Positions 12,729-24,899 of a stretch of 64,000 nt of DNA are shown one piece after another (within the stretch, counting starts at the first letter, position 1; every line of letters starts with the position of its first letter). The notes below the pieces were generated by a model, which saw only the letters and a program-made list of their open reading frames with translations, was not told the origin of the DNA and made no database searches. A program made the translations under genes and the position numbers. Source of the stretch: Protonemura montana. Lineage: Eukaryota; Arthropoda; Insecta; Plecoptera; Nemouridae. The DNA lies in assembly GCA_947568835.1 (NCBI GenBank), contig OX387607.1, positions 20,301,277 through 20,365,276 of the forward strand, given 5' to 3'.

Positions 12729-15700
12729 TCTGCCACGCTAGCTAGACGCTCCAGACACTCTGATTCGCTACTTAGACGCTCCAGACACCTTGCCTCGCTA
12801 CCCAGACGCTCCAGACACTCTGCCTCGCTACCTAGACGCTTCAGACTATCTGCCACGCTAATCAGTGGCTCCAGACACTCTGCCACGCTAGCTAGACGCT
12901 CCAGGCACTCTGTCTCGCTACTTAGACGCTCCAGACACTGTGCCTCGCTAGCCAGGCACTCCAGACACTCTGATTCACTACCCAGACGTTCCAGACACTT
13001 TGCCTCGCTACCCAGACGCTCCAGACTATCTGCAACGCTAGCCAGTGGCTCCAGCCACTCTGCCACGCTAGCTAGACGCTCCAGGCACTCTGCCTCGCTA
13101 CTCAGACGCTCCAGACACTCTGCAATGCTAGCCAGACGCTCCAGAGACTCTGCCACGCTAGCTAGACGCTCCAGACACTCTGATTCGCTACTTAGACGCT
13201 CCAGACACCTTGCCTCGCTACCCAGACACACCAGACACTCTGCCTCGCTAGCTTAACGCTCCAGACACTCTGCCTTGCTACCCAGACCCTCCAGACACTC
13301 TGTCTCGCTAGCCATGCGCTCAAGAATTTCTGCCTCGCTACCCAGACGCTCCAGACTATCTGCCACGCTAGCCAGTGGCTCCAGACTATCTGCCACGCTA
13401 GCCAGAGGCTCCAGACACTCTGCCACGCTTGTTAGACAATCCAGACTTTCTGCCTTGCTAGCCAGGCGCTCCAGACACTCTGCCTCGCTAGCCAGACGCT
13501 CCAGACACTCTGCCTCGTTAGCCAGGCGCTTCAGAAGCTCTGCCTCGCTAGCCAGGCGCTCCAGACACTCTGCCATTCTAGCCAGACGCTCCAGACTATC
13601 TGCTACGCTAGCCAGAGGCTCCAGACACTCTGCCACGCTAAATAGACGCTCCAGACACTCTGCCTTGCTACCCAGAATCTCCAGACACTTTGCCTCGCTA
13701 CCCAGACGCTCCAGACTATCTGCAACGCTAGCCAGTGGCTCCAGCCACTCTGCCACGCTAGCTAGACGCTCCAGGCACTCTGCCTCGCTACTCAGACGCT
13801 CCAGACACTCTGCAATGCTAGCCAGACGCTCCAGACACTCTGCCACGCTAGCTAGACGCTCCAGACACTCTGATTCGCTACTTAGACGCTCCAGACACCT
13901 TGCCTCGCTACCCAGACACACCAGACACTCTGGCTCGCTAGCTAAACGCTCCAGACACTCTGCCTTGCTACCCAGACCCTCCAGACACTCTGTCTCGCTA
14001 GCCATGCGCTCAAGAATTTCTGCCTCGCTACCCAGACGCTCCAGACTATCTGCCACGCTAGCCAGTGGCTCCAGACTATCTGCCACGCTAGCCAGAGGCT
14101 CCAGACACTCTGCCACGCTTGTTAGACAATCCAGACTTTCTGCCTTGCTAGCCAGGCGCTCCAGACATTCTGCCTCGCTAGCCAGACGCTCCAGACACTC
14201 TGCCTCGTTAGCCAGGCGCTTCAGAAGCTCTGCCTCGCTAGCCAGGCGCTCCAGACACTCTGTCATTCTAGCCAGACGCTCCAGACTATCTGCTACGCTA
14301 GCCAGAGGCTCCAGACACTCTGCCACGCTAAATAGACGCTCCAAGCACTCTGCCTCGCTACTTAGACGCTCCAGAAACTCTGCCTCACTAGCCAGGCACT
14401 CCAGACACTCTGGCTCGCTACCCAGACGATCCAGACACTCTGCCTCCCTAGCCAGCCGCTTTAGACACTCTGCCATGCTAGCCAGAGATTTCAGACACTC
14501 TGCTACGCTAGCTAGACGCTCCAGACACTCTGCCACGCTAGCTAGACGCTCCAGACACTCTGCCTTGCTACTTAGACCCTCCAGACACTCTGCCTCGCTA
14601 GCCAGGCGCTCCAGACACTCTGCCGCGCTACCCAGACGCTCCAGACTATTTGCCACGCTAGCCAGAGGCTCCAGACACTCTGCCACGCTAGCTAGACGCT
14701 CCAGACACTCTGCCTCGCTAGCCAGGCACTCCAGACACTCTGATTCGCTACCCAGACGTTCCAGACACTTTGCCTCGCTACCCAGACGCTCCAGACTATC
14801 TGCAACGCTAGCCAGAGGCTCCAGACACTCTGCCACGCTAGCTAGACGCTCCAGACACTCTGCCTTGCTACCCAGAATCTCCAGACACTCTGCCACGCTA
14901 GCCAGTGGCTCCAGCCACTCTGCCACGCTAGCTAGACGCTCCAGGCACTCTGCCTCGCTACTTAGACGCTCCAGACACTCTGCCTCGCTAGCCAGCCGCT
15001 CCAGACACTCTACCTCGCAAGCTAGACGCTCCAGGCACTCTGCATCGCTAGCCAGGCGTTCCAGACACTCTGGCTCGCTCCCATACGCTCCAGACTTTCT
15101 GCCACGCTAGCCAGTGGCTCCAGACTATCTGCCACGCTAGCCAGAGTCTGCAGACACTCTGCAATGCTAGCCAGACGCTCCAGACACTCTGCCACGCTAG
15201 CCAGAGGCTGAAGACACTCTGCAATGCTAGCCAGGCGCTCCAGACACTCTGCCTCGCTAGCCAGCCGCTCCAGACACTCTGCCTCGCTAGCCAGGCGCTC
15301 CAGACACTCTGCCACGCTAGCCAGACGCTCCAGACACTCTGATTCGCTACCCAGACGTTCAAGACACTTTGCCTCGCTCCCCAGACGCTCCAGACACTCT
15401 GCCTCGTTAGCCAGGCGCTTTAGAAGCTCTGCCTCGCTAGCCAGGCGCTCCAGACACTCTGCCACGGTAGCCAGAGGCTGAAAACACTCAGCAATGCTAG
15501 CCAGACGCTCCAGACACTCTGCCACGCTAGCTAGACGCTCCAGACACTCTGATTCGCTACTTAGACGCTCCAGACACCTTGCCTCGCTACCCAGACACAC
15601 CAGACACTCTGCCTCGCTAGCTAAACGCTCCAGACACTCTGCCTTGCTACCCAGACCCTCCAGACACTCTGTCTCGCTAGCCATGCGCTCCAGAATTTCT

Positions 15701-15877
15701 GCCGTGCTACCCAGACGCTCCAGACTATCTGCCACGCTAGCCAGTGGCTCCAGACTATCTGCCACGCTAGCCAGAGGCTCCAGACACTCTGCCACGCTTG
15801 TTAGACAATCCAGACTTTCTGCCTCGCTAGCCAGGCGCTCCAGACACTCTGCCTCGCAAGCCAGCCGCTCCAGACAC
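12729..15877 (+). repeat. 105-monomer higher-order repeat, copy 2 (3,149 bp)
   Basis: This is the tandem partner of the preceding block. It carries all seven rare variants listed for copy 1, and I noticed no private differences between the copies. It ends where copy 1 would continue with GCTAGCTAGACG but this copy continues with GCTAGCCAGACG (about 15,878), so the boundary is a clean whole-monomer junction. Confidence 0.9.
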
Positions 15878-17556
15878 TCTGCCACGCTAGCCAGACGCTC
15901 CAGACACTCTGATTCGCTACCCAGACGTTCAAGACACTTTGCCTCGCTCCCCAGACGCTCCAGACACTCTGCCTCGTTAGCCAGGCGCTTCAGAAGCTCT
16001 GCCTCGCTAGCCAGGCGCTCCAGACACTCTGCCATTCTAGCCAGACGCTCCAGACTATCTGCTACGCTAGCCAGAGGCTCCAGACACTCTGCCACGCTAA
16101 ATAGACGCTCCAGACACTCTGCCTTGCTACCCAGAATCTCCAGACACTCTGCCTCGCTAGCCAGGCGCTCCAGACACTCTGCCTCGCTACCCAGACGCTT
16201 TAGACTATCTGCCACGCTAGCCAGTGGCTCCAGACACTCTGCCACGCTAGCTAGACGCTCCAGGCACTCTGCCTCGCTACTTAGACGCTCCAGAAACTCT
16301 GCCTCACTAGCCAGGCACTCCAGACACTCTGGCTCGCTACCCAGACGATCCAGACACTCTGCCTCCCTAGCCAGCCGCTCCAGACACTCTGCCATGCTAG
16401 CCAGTGATTTCAGACACTCTGCTACGCTAGCTAGACGCTCCAGACACTCTGCCACGCTAGCTAGACGCTCCAGACACTCTGCCTTGCTACTTAGACCCTC
16501 CAGACACTCTGCCTCGCTAGCCAGGCTTTCCAGACACTCTGCCTCGCTACCCAGACGCTCCAGACTATTTGCCACGCTAGCCAGTGGCTCCAGACTATCT
16601 GCCACGCTAGCCAGAGGCTAAAGACACTCTGCAATGCTAGCCAGGCGCTCCAGACACTCTGCCTCGCTAGCCAGCCGCTACAGACACTCTGCCATGCTAG
16701 CCAGACGCTTCAGACACTCTGGCTAGCTACCCAGACTCTCCAGACACTCTGCCTCGCTAGCCAGGCGCTCCAGACACTCTGCCACGCTAGCCAGACGCTC
16801 CAGACACTCTGATTCGCTACCCAGACGTTCAAGACACTTTGCCTCGCTCCCCAGACGCTCCAGACACTCTGCCTCGTTAGCCAGGCGCTTCAGAAGCTCT
16901 GCCTCGCTAGCCAGGCGCTCCAGACACTCTGCCATTCTAGCCAGACGCTCCAGACTATCTGCTACGCTAGCCAGAGGCTCCAGACACTCTGCCACGCTAA
17001 ATAGACGCTCCAGACACTCTGCCTTGCTACTTAGACCCTCCAGACACTCTGCCTCGCTAGCCAGGCGCTCCAGACACTCTGCCTCGCTACCCAGACGCTC
17101 CAGACTATTTGCCACGCTAGCCAGAGGCTCCAGACACTCTGCCACGCTAGCTAGACGCTTCAGACACTCTGCCTCGCTAGCCAGGCACTCCAGACACTCT
17201 GATTCGCTACCCAGACGTTCCAGACACTTTGCCTCGCTACCCAGACGCTCCAGACTATCTGCAACGCTAGCCAGAGGCTCCAGACACTCTGCCACGCTAG
17301 CTAGACGCTCCAGACACTCTGCCTTGCTACCCAGAATCTCCAGACACTCTGCCACGCTAGCCAGTGGCTCCAGCCACTCTGCCACGCTAGCTAGACGCTC
17401 CAGGCACTCTGCCTCGCTACTTAGACGCTCCAGACACTCTGCCTCGCTAGCCAGCCGCTCCAGACACTCTACCACGCAAGCTAGACGCTCCAGGCACTCT
17501 GCATCGCTAGCCAGGCGTTCCAGACACTCTGGCTCGCTCCCATACGCTCCAGACTT
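15098..17556 (+). repeat. Ladder block 1 (2,459 bp between 29-bp markers)
   Basis: This is the founder-like copy of a block that recurs at 17,557 and 19,476. It begins just after a 29-bp marker, passes the CACGGTAGCC / GCTGAAAACACTCAGC pair near 15,461-15,490 and the CTTGTTAGACAATCC monomer at 15,788, and ends at the marker at 17,528-17,556. A TAA in GGCTAAAGACAC near 16,618 replaces the usual TGA of GGCTGAAGACAC and is shared only with copies near 20,997 and 23,217. Its first 780 bp are also the tail of the 3,149-bp HOR copy 2. Confidence 0.82.
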
Positions 17557-19475
17557 TCTGCCACGCTAGCCAGTGGCTCCAGACTATCTGCCACGCTAGC
17601 CAGAGTCTGCAGACACTCTGCAATGCTAGCCAGACGCTCCAGACACTCTGCCACGCTAGCCAGAGGCTGAAGACACTCTGCAATGCTAGCCAGGCGCTCC
17701 AGACACTCTGCCTCGCTAGCCAGCCGCTCCAGACACTCTGCCTCGCTAGCCAGGCGCTCCAGACACTCTGCCACGCTAGCCAGACGCTCCAGACACTCTG
17801 ATTCGCTACCCAGACGTTCAAGACACTTTGCCTCGCTCCCCAGACGCTCCAGACACTCTGCCTCGTTAGCCAGGCGCTTTAGAAGCTCTGCCTCGCTAGC
17901 CAGGCGCTCCAGACACTCTGCCACGGTAGCCAGAGGCTGAAAACACTCAGCAATGCTAGCCAGACGCTCCAGACACTCTGCCACGCTAGCTAGACGCTCC
18001 AGACACTCTGATTCGCTACTTAGACGCTCCAGACACCTTGCCTCGCTACCCAGACACACCAGACACTCTGCCTCGCTAGCTAAACGCTCCAGACACTCTG
18101 CCTTGCTACCCAGACCCTCCAGACACTCTGTCTCGCTAGCCATGCGCTCCAGAATTTCTGCCGTGCTACCCAGACGCTCCAGACTATCTGCCACGCTAGC
18201 CAGTGGCTCCAGACTATCTGCCACGCTAGCCAGAGGCTCCAGACACTCTGCCACGCTTGTTAGACAATCCAGACTTTCTGCCTCGCTAGCCAGGCGCTCC
18301 AGACACTCTGCCTCGCAAGCCAGCCGCTCCAGACACTCTGCCACGCTAGCCAGACGCTCCAGACACTCTGATTCGCTACCCAGACGTTCAAGACACTTTG
18401 CCTCGCTCCCCAGACGCTCCAGACACTCTGCCTCGTTAGCCAGGCGCTTCAGAAGCTCTGCCTCGCTAGCCAGGCGCTCCAGACACTCTGCCATTCTAGC
18501 CAGACGCTCCAGACTATCTGCTACGCTAGCCAGAGGCTCCAGACACTCTGCCACGCTAAATAGACGCTCCAGACACTCTGCCTTGCTACCCAGAATCTCC
18601 AGACACTCTGCCTCGCTAGCCAGGCGCTCCAGACACTCTGCCTCGCTACCCAGACGCTTTAGACTATCTGCCACGCTAGCCAGTGGCTCCAGACACTCTG
18701 CCACGCTAGCTAGACGCTCCAGGCACTCTGCCTCGCTACTTAGACGCTCCAGAAACTCTGCCTCACTAGCCAGGCACTCCAGACACTCTGGCTCGCTACC
18801 CAGACGATCCAGACACTCTGCCTCCCTAGCCAGCCGCTCCAGACACTCTGCCATGCTAGCCAGTGATTTCAGACACTCTGCTACGCTAGCTAGACGCTCC
18901 AGACACTCTGCCACGCTAGCTAGACGCTCCAGACACTCTGCCTTGCTACTTAGACCCTCCAGACACTCTGCCTCGCTAGCCAGGCGCTCCAGACACTCTG
19001 CCTCGCTACCCAGACGCTCCAGACTATTTGCCACGCTAGCCAGAGGCTCCAGACACTCTGCCACGCTAGCTAGACGCTCCAGACACTCTGCCTCGCTAGC
19101 CAGGCACTCCAGACACTCTGATTCGCTACCCAGACGTTCCAGACACTTTGCCTCGCTACCCAGACGCTCCAGACTATCTGCAACGCTAGCCAGAGGCTCC
19201 AGACACTCTGCCACGCTAGCTAGACGCTCCAGACACTCTGCCTTGCTACCCAGAATCTCCAGACACTCTGCCACGCTAGCCAGTGGCTCCAGCCACTCTG
19301 CCACGCTAGCTAGACGCTCCAGGCACTCTGCCTCGCTACTTAGACGCTCCAGACACTCTGCCTCGCTAGCCAGCCGCTCCAGACACTCTACCACGCAAGC
19401 TAGACGCTCCAGGCACTCTGCATCGCTAGCCAGGCGTTCCAGACACTCTGGCTCGCTCCCATACGCTCCAGACTT
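17557..19475 (+). repeat. Ladder block 2 (1,919 bp, 540 bp shorter)
   Basis: The left part matches 15,098 to about 16,515 with offset 2,459 bp, and the right part matches about 17,055-17,556 with offset 1,919 bp. The difference is exactly 540 bp, or 18 monomers, lost near 18,975. The deletion removes the stop-bearing GGCTAAAGACAC monomer, so the + frame here stays open from 17,953 to 19,488. Confidence 0.82.
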
Positions 19476-21769
19476 TCTGCCACGCTAGCCAGTGGCTCCA
19501 GACTATCTGCCACGCTAGCCAGAGTCTGCAGACACTCTGCAATGCTAGCCAGACGCTCCAGACACTCTGCCACGCTAGCCAGGGGCTGAAGACACTCTGC
19601 AATGCTAGCCAGGCGCTCCAGACACTCTGCCTCGCTAGCCAGCCGCTCCAGACACTCTGCCTCGCTAGCCAGGCGCTCCAGACACTCTGCCACGCTAGCC
19701 AGACGCTCCAGACACTCTGATTCGCTACCCAGACGTTCAAGACACTTTGCCTCGCTCCCCAGACGCTCCAGACACTCTGCCTCGTTAGCCAGGCGCTTTA
19801 GAAGCTCTGCCTCGCTAGCCAGGCGCTCCAGACACTCTGCCACGGTAGCCAGAGGCTGAAAACACTCAGCAATGCTAGCCAGACGCTCCAGACACTCTGC
19901 CACGCTAGCTAGACGCTCCAGACACTCTGATTCGCTACTTAGACGCTCCAGACACCTTGCCTCGCTACCCAGACACACCAGACACTCTGCCTCGCTAGCT
20001 AAACGCTCCAGACACTCTGCCTTGCTACCCAGACCCTCCAGACACTCTGTCTCGCTAGCCATGCGCTCCAGAATTTCTGCCGTGCTACCCAGACGCTCCA
20101 GACTATCTGCCACGCTAGCCAGTGGCTCCAGACTATCTGCCACGCTAGCCAGAGGCTCCAGACACTCTGCCACGCTTGTTAGACAATCCAGACTTTCTGC
20201 CTCGCTAGCCAGGCGCTCCAGACACTCTGCCTCGCAAGCCAGCCGCTCCAGACACTCTGCCACGCTAGCCAGACGCTCCAGACACTCTGATTCGCTACCC
20301 AGACGTTCAAGACACTTTGCCTCGCTCCCCAGACGCTCCAGACACTCTGCCTCGTTAGCCAGGCGCTTCAGAAGCTCTGCCTCGCTAGCCAGGCGCTCCA
20401 GACACTCTGCCATTCTAGCCAGACGCTCCAGACTATCTGCTACGCTAGCCAGAGGCTCCAGACACTCTGCCACGCTAAATAGACGCTCCAGACACTCTGC
20501 CTTGCTACCCAGAATCTCCAGACACTCTGCCTCGCTAGCCAGGCGCTCCAGACACTCTGCCTCGCTACCCAGACGCTTTAGACTATCTGCCACGCTAGCC
20601 AGTGGCTCCAGACACTCTGCCACGCTAGCTAGACGCTCCAGGCACTCTGCCTCGCTACTTAGACGCTCCAGAAACTCTGCCTCACTAGCCAGGCACTCCA
20701 GACACTCTGGCTCGCTACCCAGACGATCCAGACACTCTGCCTCCCTAGCCAGCCGCTCCAGACACTCTGCCATGCTAGCCAGTGATTTCAGACACTCTGC
20801 TACGCTAGCTAGACGCTCCAGACACTCTGCCACGCTAGCTAGACGCTCCAGACACTCTGCCTTGCTACTTAGACCCTCCAGACACTCTGCCTCGCTAGCC
20901 AGGCTTTCCAGACACTCTGCCTCGCTACCCAGACGCTCCAGACTATTTGCCACGCTAGCCAGTGGCTCCAGACTATCTGCCACGCTAGCCAGAGGCTAAA
21001 GACACTCTGCAATGCTAGCCAGGCGCTCCAGACACTCTGCCTCGCTAGCCAGCCGCTACAGACACTCTGCCATGCTAGCCAGACGCTTCAGACACTCTGG
21101 CTAGCTACCCAGACTCTCCAGACACTCTGCCTCGCTAGCCAGGCGCTCCAGACACTCTGCCACGCTAGCCAGACGCTCCAGACACTCTGATTCGCTACCC
21201 AGACGTTCAAGACACTTTGCCTCGCTCCCCAGACGCTCAAGACACTCTGCCTCGTTAGCCAGGCGCTTCAGAAGCTCTGCCTCGCTAGCCAGGCGCTCCA
21301 GACACTCTGCCATTCTAGCCAGACGCTCCAGACTATCCGCTACGCTAGCCAGAGGCTCCAGACACTCTGCCACGCTAAATAGACGCTCCAGACACTCTGC
21401 CTTGCTACCCAGAATCTCCAGACACTCTGCCTCGCTAGCCAGGCGCTCCAGACACTCTGCCTCGCTACCCAGACGCTTTAGACTATCTGCCACGCTAGCC
21501 AGTGGCTCCAGACACTCTGCCACGCTAGCTAGACGTTCCAGGCACTCTGCCTCGCTACTTAGACGCTCCAGAAACTCTGCCTCACTAGCCAGGCACTCCA
21601 GACACTCTGGCTCGCTACCCAGACGATCCAGACACTCTGCCTCCCTAGCCAGAGATTTCAGACACTCTGCTACGCTAGCCAGACGCTCCAGACACTCTGC
21701 CACGCTAGCCAGAGGCTGAAGACACTCTGCAATGCTAGCCAGACGCTCCAGACACTCTGCCACGCTAGC
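19476..21769 (+). repeat. Ladder block 3
   Basis: The block matches block 1 at offset 4,378 bp from 19,476 to about 21,405, where block 1 enters a CTACTTAGACCC run and this copy continues with GCTAGCCAGGCG. A private AGGGGCTGAAG variant near 19,581 is inherited by block 4. Unlike blocks 1 and 2 it does not end in a 29-bp marker. It runs into a CCTAGCCAGAGATTTC junction near 21,651, where two monomers have been fused out in a whole-unit deletion. Confidence 0.78.
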
Positions 21770-23697
21770 CAGACGCTCCAGACACTCTGCCACGCTAGCC
21801 AGGGGCTGAAGACACTCTGCAATGCTAGCCAGGCGCTCCAGACACTCTGCCTCGCTAGCCAGCCGCTCCAGACACTCTGCCTCGCTAGCCAGGCGCTCCA
21901 GACACTCTGCCACGCTAGCCAGACGCTCCAGACACTCTGATTCGCTACCCAGACGTTCAAGACACTTTGCCTCGCTCCCCAGACGCTCCAGACACTCTGC
22001 CTCGTTAGCCAGGCGCTTTAGAAGCTCTGCCTCGCTAGCCAGGCGCTCCAGACACTCTGCCACGGTAGCCAGAGGCTGAAAACACTCAGCAATGCTAGCC
22101 AGACGCTCCAGACACTCTGCCACGCTAGCTAGACGCTCCAGACACTCTGATTCGCTACTTAGACGCTCCAGACACCTTGCCTCGCTACCCAGACACACCA
22201 GACACTCTGCCTCGCTAGCTAAACGCTCCAGACACTCTGCCTTGCTACCCAGACCCTCCAGACACTCTGTCTCGCTAGCCATGCGCTCCAGAATTTCTGC
22301 CGTGCTACCCAGACGCTCCAGACTATCTGCCACGCTAGCCAGTGGCTCCAGACTATCTGCCACGCTAGCCAGAGGCTCCAGACACTCTGCCACGCTTGTT
22401 AGACAATCCAGACTTTCTGCCTCGCTAGCCAGGCGCTCCAGACACTCTGCCTCGCAAGCCAGCCGCTCCAGACACTCTGCCACGCTAGCCAGACGCTCCA
22501 GACACTCTGATTCGCTACCCAGACGTTCAAGACACTTTGCCTCGCTCCCCAGACGCTCCAGACACTCTGCCTCGTTAGCCAGGCGCTTCAGAAGCTCTGC
22601 CTCGCTAGCCAGGCGCTCCAGACACTCTGCCATTCTAGCCAGACGCTCCAGACTATCTGCTACGCTAGCCAGAGGCTCCAGACACTCTGCCACGCTAAAT
22701 AGACGCTCCAGACACTCTGCCTTGCTACCCAGAATCTCCAGACACTCTGCCTCGCTAGCCAGGCGCTCCAGACACTCTGCCTCGCTACCCAGACGCTTTA
22801 GACTATCTGCCACGCTAGCCAGTGGCTCCAGACACTCTGCCACGCTAGCTAGACGCTCCAGGCACTCTGCCTCGCTACTTAGACGCTCCAGAAACTCTGC
22901 CTCACTAGCCAGGCACTCCAGACACTCTGGCTCGCTACCCAGACGATCCAGACACTCTGCCTCCCTAGCCAGCCGCTCCAGACACTCTGCCATGCTAGCC
23001 AGTGATTTCAGACACTCTGCTACGCTAGCTAGACGCTCCAGACACTCTGCCACGCTAGCTAGACGCTCCAGACACTCTGCCTTGCTACTTAGACCCTCCA
23101 GACACTCTGCCTCGCTAGCCAGGCTTTCCAGACACTCTGCCTCGCTACCCAGACGCTCCAGACTATTTGCCACGCTAGCCAGTGGCTCCAGACTATCTGC
23201 CACGCTAGCCAGAGGCTAAAGACACTCTGCAATGCTAGCCAGGCGCTCCAGACACTCTGCCTCGCTAGCCAGCCGCTACAGACACTCTGCCATGCTAGCC
23301 AGACGCTTCAGACACTCTGGCTAGCTACCCAGACTCTCCAGACACTCTGCCTCGCTAGCCAGGCGCTCCAGACACTCTGCCACGCTAGCCAGACGCTCCA
23401 GACACTCTGATTCGCTACCCAGACGTTCAAGACACTTTGCCTCGCTCCCCAGACGCTCCAGACACTCTGCCTCGTTAGCCAGGCGCTTCAGAAGCTCTGC
23501 CTCGCTAGCCAGGCGCTCCAGACACTCTGCCATTCTAGCCAGACGCTCCAGACTATCTGCTACGCTAGCCAGAGGCTCCAGACACTCTGCCACGCTAAAT
23601 AGACGCTCCAGACACTCTGCCTTGCTACCCAGAATCTCCAGACACTCTGCCTCGCTAGCCAGGCGCTCCAGACACTCTGCCTCGCTACCCAGACGCT
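21770..23697 (+). repeat. Ladder block 4, derived from block 3 at 2,220-bp offset
   Basis: Offset 2,220 bp (74 monomers) aligns this block with about 19,550-21,477, including the AGGGGCTGAAG variant (near 21,801), the CACGGTAGCC monomer and the GGCTAAAGACAC monomer. It diverges at about 23,698, where CAGACGCTTTAGAC becomes CAGACGCTTCAGAC followed by GCTAATCAGTGG, typical of the next domain. Confidence 0.8.
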
Positions 23698-24899
23698 TCA
23701 GACTATCTGCCACGCTAATCAGTGGCTCCAGACACTCTGCCACGCTAGCTAGACACTCCAGGCACTCTGTCTCGCTACTTAGACGCTCCAGACACTGTGC
23801 CTCGCTAGCCAGGCACTCCAGACACTCTGATTCGCTACCCAGACGTTCCAGACACTTTGCCTCGCTACCCAGACGCTCCAGACTATCTGCAACGCTAGCC
23901 AGTGGCTCCAGCCACTCTGCCACGCAAGCTAGACGCTCCAGGCACTCTGCCTCGCTACTCTGACGCTCCAGACACTCTGCAATGCTAGATAGACGCTCCA
24001 GACACTCTGCCACGCTAGCTAGACGCTCCAGACACTCTGATTCGCTACTTAGACGCTCCAGACACCTTGCCTCGCTACCCAGACACACCAGACACTCTGC
24101 CTCGCTAGCTAAACGCTCCAGACACTCTGCCTTGCTACCCAGACCCTCCAGACACTCTGTCTCGCTAGCCATGCGCTCAAGAATTTCTGCCTCGCTACCC
24201 AGACGCTCCAGACTATCTGCCACGCTAGCCAGTGGCTCCAGACTATCTGCCACGCTAGCCAGAGGCTCCAGACACTCTGCCACGCTTGTTAGACAATCCA
24301 GACTTTCTGCCTTGCTAGCCAGGCGCTCCAGACACTCTGCCTCGCTAGCCAGACGCTCCAGACACTCTGCCTCGTTAGCCAGGCACTTCAGAAGCTCTGC
24401 CTTTCTAGCCAGGCGCTCCAGACACTCTGCCATTCTAGCCAGACGCTCCAGACTATCTGCTACGCTAGCCAGAGGCTCCAGACACTCTGCCACGCTAAAT
24501 AGACGCTCCAGACACTCTGCCTTGCTACCCAGAATCTCCAGACACTTTGCCTCGCTACCCAGACGCTCCAGACTATCTGCAACGCTAGCCAGTGGCTCCA
24601 GCCACTCTGCCACGCTAGCTAGACGCTCCAGGCACTCTGCCTCGCTACTCAGACGCTCCAGACACTCTGCAATGCTAGCCAGACGCTCCAGACACTCTGC
24701 CACGCTAGCTAGACGCTCCAGACACTCTGATTCGCTACTTAGACGCTCCAGACACCTTGCCTCGCTACCCAGACACACCAGACACTCTGCCTCGCTAGCT
24801 TAAGGCTCCAGACACTCTGCCTTGCTACCCAGACCCTCCAGACACTCTGTCTCGCTAGCCATGCGCTCCAGAATTTCTGCCTTGCTACCCAGACGCTCC
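23698..24899 (+). repeat. 690-bp module domain
   Basis: The 23-monomer module appears here as 23,856-24,545 and a second copy from 24,546 that blends into the next block near 24,870. The monomer carrying CTTGTTAGACAATCC sits at 24,276 and 24,966, 690 bp apart. Private variants include GCTACTCTGACG near 23,958, GCTAGATAGACG near 23,985 and GCTTAAGGCTCC near 24,798. Confidence 0.75.

Noticed and set aside
16600..16640. Polyadenylation signal or terminator near the GGCTAAAGACAC monomer
   Set aside because: CTAAAG and CTAAAT strings are monomer variants repeated many times. AATAAA was not seen, and no hairpin plus T-run exists.
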